Positions 14,246 through 15,536 of a DNA stretch of 15,536 nt are shown piece by piece. The stretch is taken from positions 1-15,536 of the forward strand of contig QFPM01000034.1 in the NCBI GenBank assembly GCA_003248655.1. The letters run 5' to 3'. The notes under the pieces were generated by a model that was not told where the DNA came from, searched no databases, and saw nothing but the letters and a program-made list of their open reading frames with translations. Each line of letters begins with the position of its first letter. Position 1 is the first letter of the stretch. This stretch comes from Microbacterium sp. Its GTDB lineage: Bacteria > Actinomycetota > Actinomycetes > Actinomycetales > Microbacteriaceae. Both the position numbers and the translations under genes were made by a program.

Positions 14246-14746
14246 ATGGACGAGCAGAACGAGCCGCACGACGGCCAGAGGCAGGAACGGGCGAAGCTGC
14301 GACCACGTGAAGCGCTGGTCGGATACATCGACTCCGAACCCAGGCTCACGTACAGCAAGAACGGGATCGCGCGGTTGTACGCGCGCGTCGGCGTCGATCA
14401 CTTCCGTCGTGACGGCGAGGATTCGTTTGTCAAGACCGGCACCACGTTCCACGACATGGTGCTCTTCCGCAAGACCGCCGAGGAAGCGAGCCAGAAGTTC
14501 CAGCAGGACGACCGCTTCATCGCACAGGGGTACGTGCGGCCGTTTACCGATCAGAACGGCAACGAGCGTGAAGAGTTCGTGGCCACGAAGATCGGCCACG
14601 ACATGATGTGGACGCCCTACACCGTCGACCGTGCGCCGCAGCAGGAGACACCGCAGCGTGAGGCCCCGGGCCTCGACCGCAGCCAGGGGTTCGAGCGCGA
14701 CGACCGGCCCGCGCAGCAGCGCGAACCGGCCGTGATGTCGCAGTAG
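14246..14746 (+). CDS. Single-stranded-DNA-binding-like protein (SSB/OB-fold)
   Basis: 166 residues. ATG 14246 is chosen for the strong GGAGG at 14234-14238, 7 bases upstream; the frame opens further left, but without family sequence. The central part resembles an SSB OB-fold: ALVGYIDSEPRLTYSKNGI (about 23-41) as the first strands, YARVGVDHFRRD, TTFHDMVLFRKTAEEASQKF with the fold's characteristic middle helix, then FIAQGYVRPFTDQNGNEREEF and a final strand. The C-terminal 45 residues are polar and Gln/Arg/Pro-rich, like the flexible SSB tail, but without the DDxPF tip. It probably coats single strands during conjugative transfer or replication of the element. It follows the helicase by 86 bases and precedes a DUF4913 gene, a set that recurs in actinobacterial integrative elements. 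Confidence 0.75.
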   Translation: MDEQNEPHDGQRQERAKLRPREALVGYIDSEPRLTYSKNGIARLYARVGVDHFRRDGEDSFVKTGTTFHDMVLFRKTAEEASQKFQQDDRFIAQGYVRPFTDQNGNEREEFVATKIGHDMMWTPYTVDRAPQQETPQREAPGLDRSQGFERDDRPAQQREPAVMSQ

Positions 14747-14761
14747 GACAGGGCCGACACC

Positions 14762-15352
14762 ATGAATGACGAAGAGGACTTCGTACCCGAGCAGGACGAG
14801 CCAGAACCCGAAATCGACCACGGCACCACAAACCGGGTCGGGGCGGCGGGGCCGATGCTCGATGAACCGCCCGGCCCGATCAACTGGAATCTGCTGACCG
14901 CCGACGACGCCGAGGCCGCATGGTTGGAACTGAACCAGTGGGTGAACTGGCTTCGCACGACCTACGGGCTGCCGTCGTCGGTGGTGCCTCCCATGTGGCA
15001 CCGTCACCCCGAGCTGCACTGGGAACTCTCAGCGCTTCACACCCATTGGCTGTGCGCGTTCGACCCGCAGCAGAACGGTTCGGCCCCGATCGGCTGGCAC
15101 CGGGATTTCGCGGACGCCAGGCAGCGGCTGCGTGATTGGGTCGCCGCGTGCGGCACCCGCCTCGACCGCGACCGGCCCACGCGCCAGACCGTCTGGCCCG
15201 GCGAGGACGAGGCCGAACCGATCGAAGACACCCCGATCACCGACCGCGACGAGGACTTCGTGGCCTACGTCATCGCCGACGTCGAGCGCCGCCGCCAACT
15301 CGAACACGACTTCTACGCCAACCTCAACCCCGAGACCGGCGAGATCAGCTGA
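14762..15352 (+). CDS. DUF4913-type protein of conjugative elements
   Basis: 196 residues, starting at ATG 14762, 15 bases after the SSB-like gene, so the two are probably co-transcribed. The first 38 residues are acidic (DEEDFVPEQDEPEPEID). The core, about 41-126, is the recognisable DUF4913 block: INWNLLTADDAEAAWLELNQ, then WVNWLRTTYGLPSSVVPPMW, HRHPELHWELSALHTHWLCA and SAPIGWHRDFADARQRL. The C-terminal part is acidic with a short helix (FVAYVIADVERRRQLEHDFY). The function of the family is not known to me; it accompanies helicase/methylase and SSB genes in actinobacterial mobile elements. No catalytic motif is evident, though the conserved Trp/His pattern suggests a structural or binding role. 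Confidence 0.8.
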   Translation: MNDEEDFVPEQDEPEPEIDHGTTNRVGAAGPMLDEPPGPINWNLLTADDAEAAWLELNQWVNWLRTTYGLPSSVVPPMWHRHPELHWELSALHTHWLCAFDPQQNGSAPIGWHRDFADARQRLRDWVAACGTRLDRDRPTRQTVWPGEDEAEPIEDTPITDRDEDFVAYVIADVERRRQLEHDFYANLNPETGEIS

Positions 15353-15367
15353 GCATCGCACCGCTTA

Positions 15368-15402
15368 CGGGGCCGAAGCCCTACTCCCAAGTTTCGGCCC
15401 CG
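15368..15402 (+). terminator. Hairpin terminator after the DUF4913 gene
   Basis: CGGGGCCGAA (15368-15377) pairs perfectly with TTCGGCCCCG (15393-15402) across a 15-base loop, starting 15 bases after the stop codon. No T-run follows, which is common for actinobacterial terminators. It separates this operon from the converging transposase at the window end. Confidence 0.75.
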
Positions 15403-15496
15403 CTCTCGTGTGCCGGTCAGTCGCCGAGCATGCGCCCGGGGTGACGTCCCGCTGAGTGGTGGAGTTTCTCAACACCGTGCGGGTCAGTTGTTCTGA

Positions 15497-15536
15497 TTAT
15501 GCCGCAGTGAGTTCGGGGATGCTCACCTCCTCGGGT
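15497..15536 (-). CDS. C-terminal end of a probable transposase (runs off the window)
   Basis: The minus strand reads PEEVSIPELTAA then TAA (stop at 15497-15499); the gene continues beyond the window. The ending, and the non-coding sequence after it with a CACCAC...GGACGTCACC layout (complement of about 15441-15465), recall IS256/mutator-type elements of actinobacteria as I remember them. With only 12 codons this is a suggestion. If right, the right end of that insertion sequence lies between about 15403 and 15497. Confidence 0.4.
   Translation of the reverse strand, partial: PEEVSIPELTAA

Noticed and set aside
1..15536. tRNA, rRNA or CRISPR arrays
   Set aside because: No cloverleaf, rRNA-like stretch or regularly spaced repeats were seen on either strand by reading; a covariance-model scan was not possible.

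Overview
This is high-GC DNA, most likely from an actinobacterium (order Micrococcales by impression). It looks like a patchwork of mobile DNA, not ordinary chromosome. The evidence is strong G/C third-position bias, IclR and IS5/IS427-type genes of actinobacterial style, and on the right a conjugative-element gene set (giant helicase/methylase, SSB-like protein, DUF4913 protein) that I know from actinobacterial integrative elements and plasmids. Genus cannot be fixed from sequence alone.

Layout. (1) 1-1734: about 100 bases of foreign-looking sequence run into the middle of an APC-type amino-acid permease that has lost its N-terminal half. An intact IclR-type regulator overlaps its stop codon by 4 bases. 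(2) 1889-2825: an IS5-family (IS427-like) insertion sequence with 16-bp inverted ends, CTAG on both sides, and a transposase split over two frames. (3) 2843-3382, minus: a small three-helix membrane protein of unknown function, then a 335-base stretch with no convincing gene. (4) 9446 down to 3718, minus: a tightly overlapping operon of three different large tyrosine recombinases and a small HTH/coiled-coil protein. It resembles the Tn554 tnpA-tnpB-tnpC arrangement with an extra large recombinase. (5) 9507-14159, plus: a very large DNA methylase plus SNF2-like helicase whose 5' part is missing. The break falls inside the SAM-binding motif I, where the recombinase block abuts it. It is followed by an SSB-like protein and a DUF4913 protein, a hairpin terminator, and the last codons of a probable transposase on the minus strand.

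How they may work together. The four-gene recombinase operon is probably the mobility machinery of a Tn554-like (recombinase-trio) transposon that inserted into the helicase/methylase gene of a conjugative element. The other half of the disrupted gene is not at the left side of the recombinase block. So either the transposon carries more cargo and its left end lies elsewhere, or a deletion or rearrangement removed it. The most notable points are the three non-equivalent recombinases (the middle one lacks the first catalytic arginine but keeps the tyrosine), the exact interruption of a conserved methylase motif, and a possible short inverted repeat at the two ends of the recombinase block.
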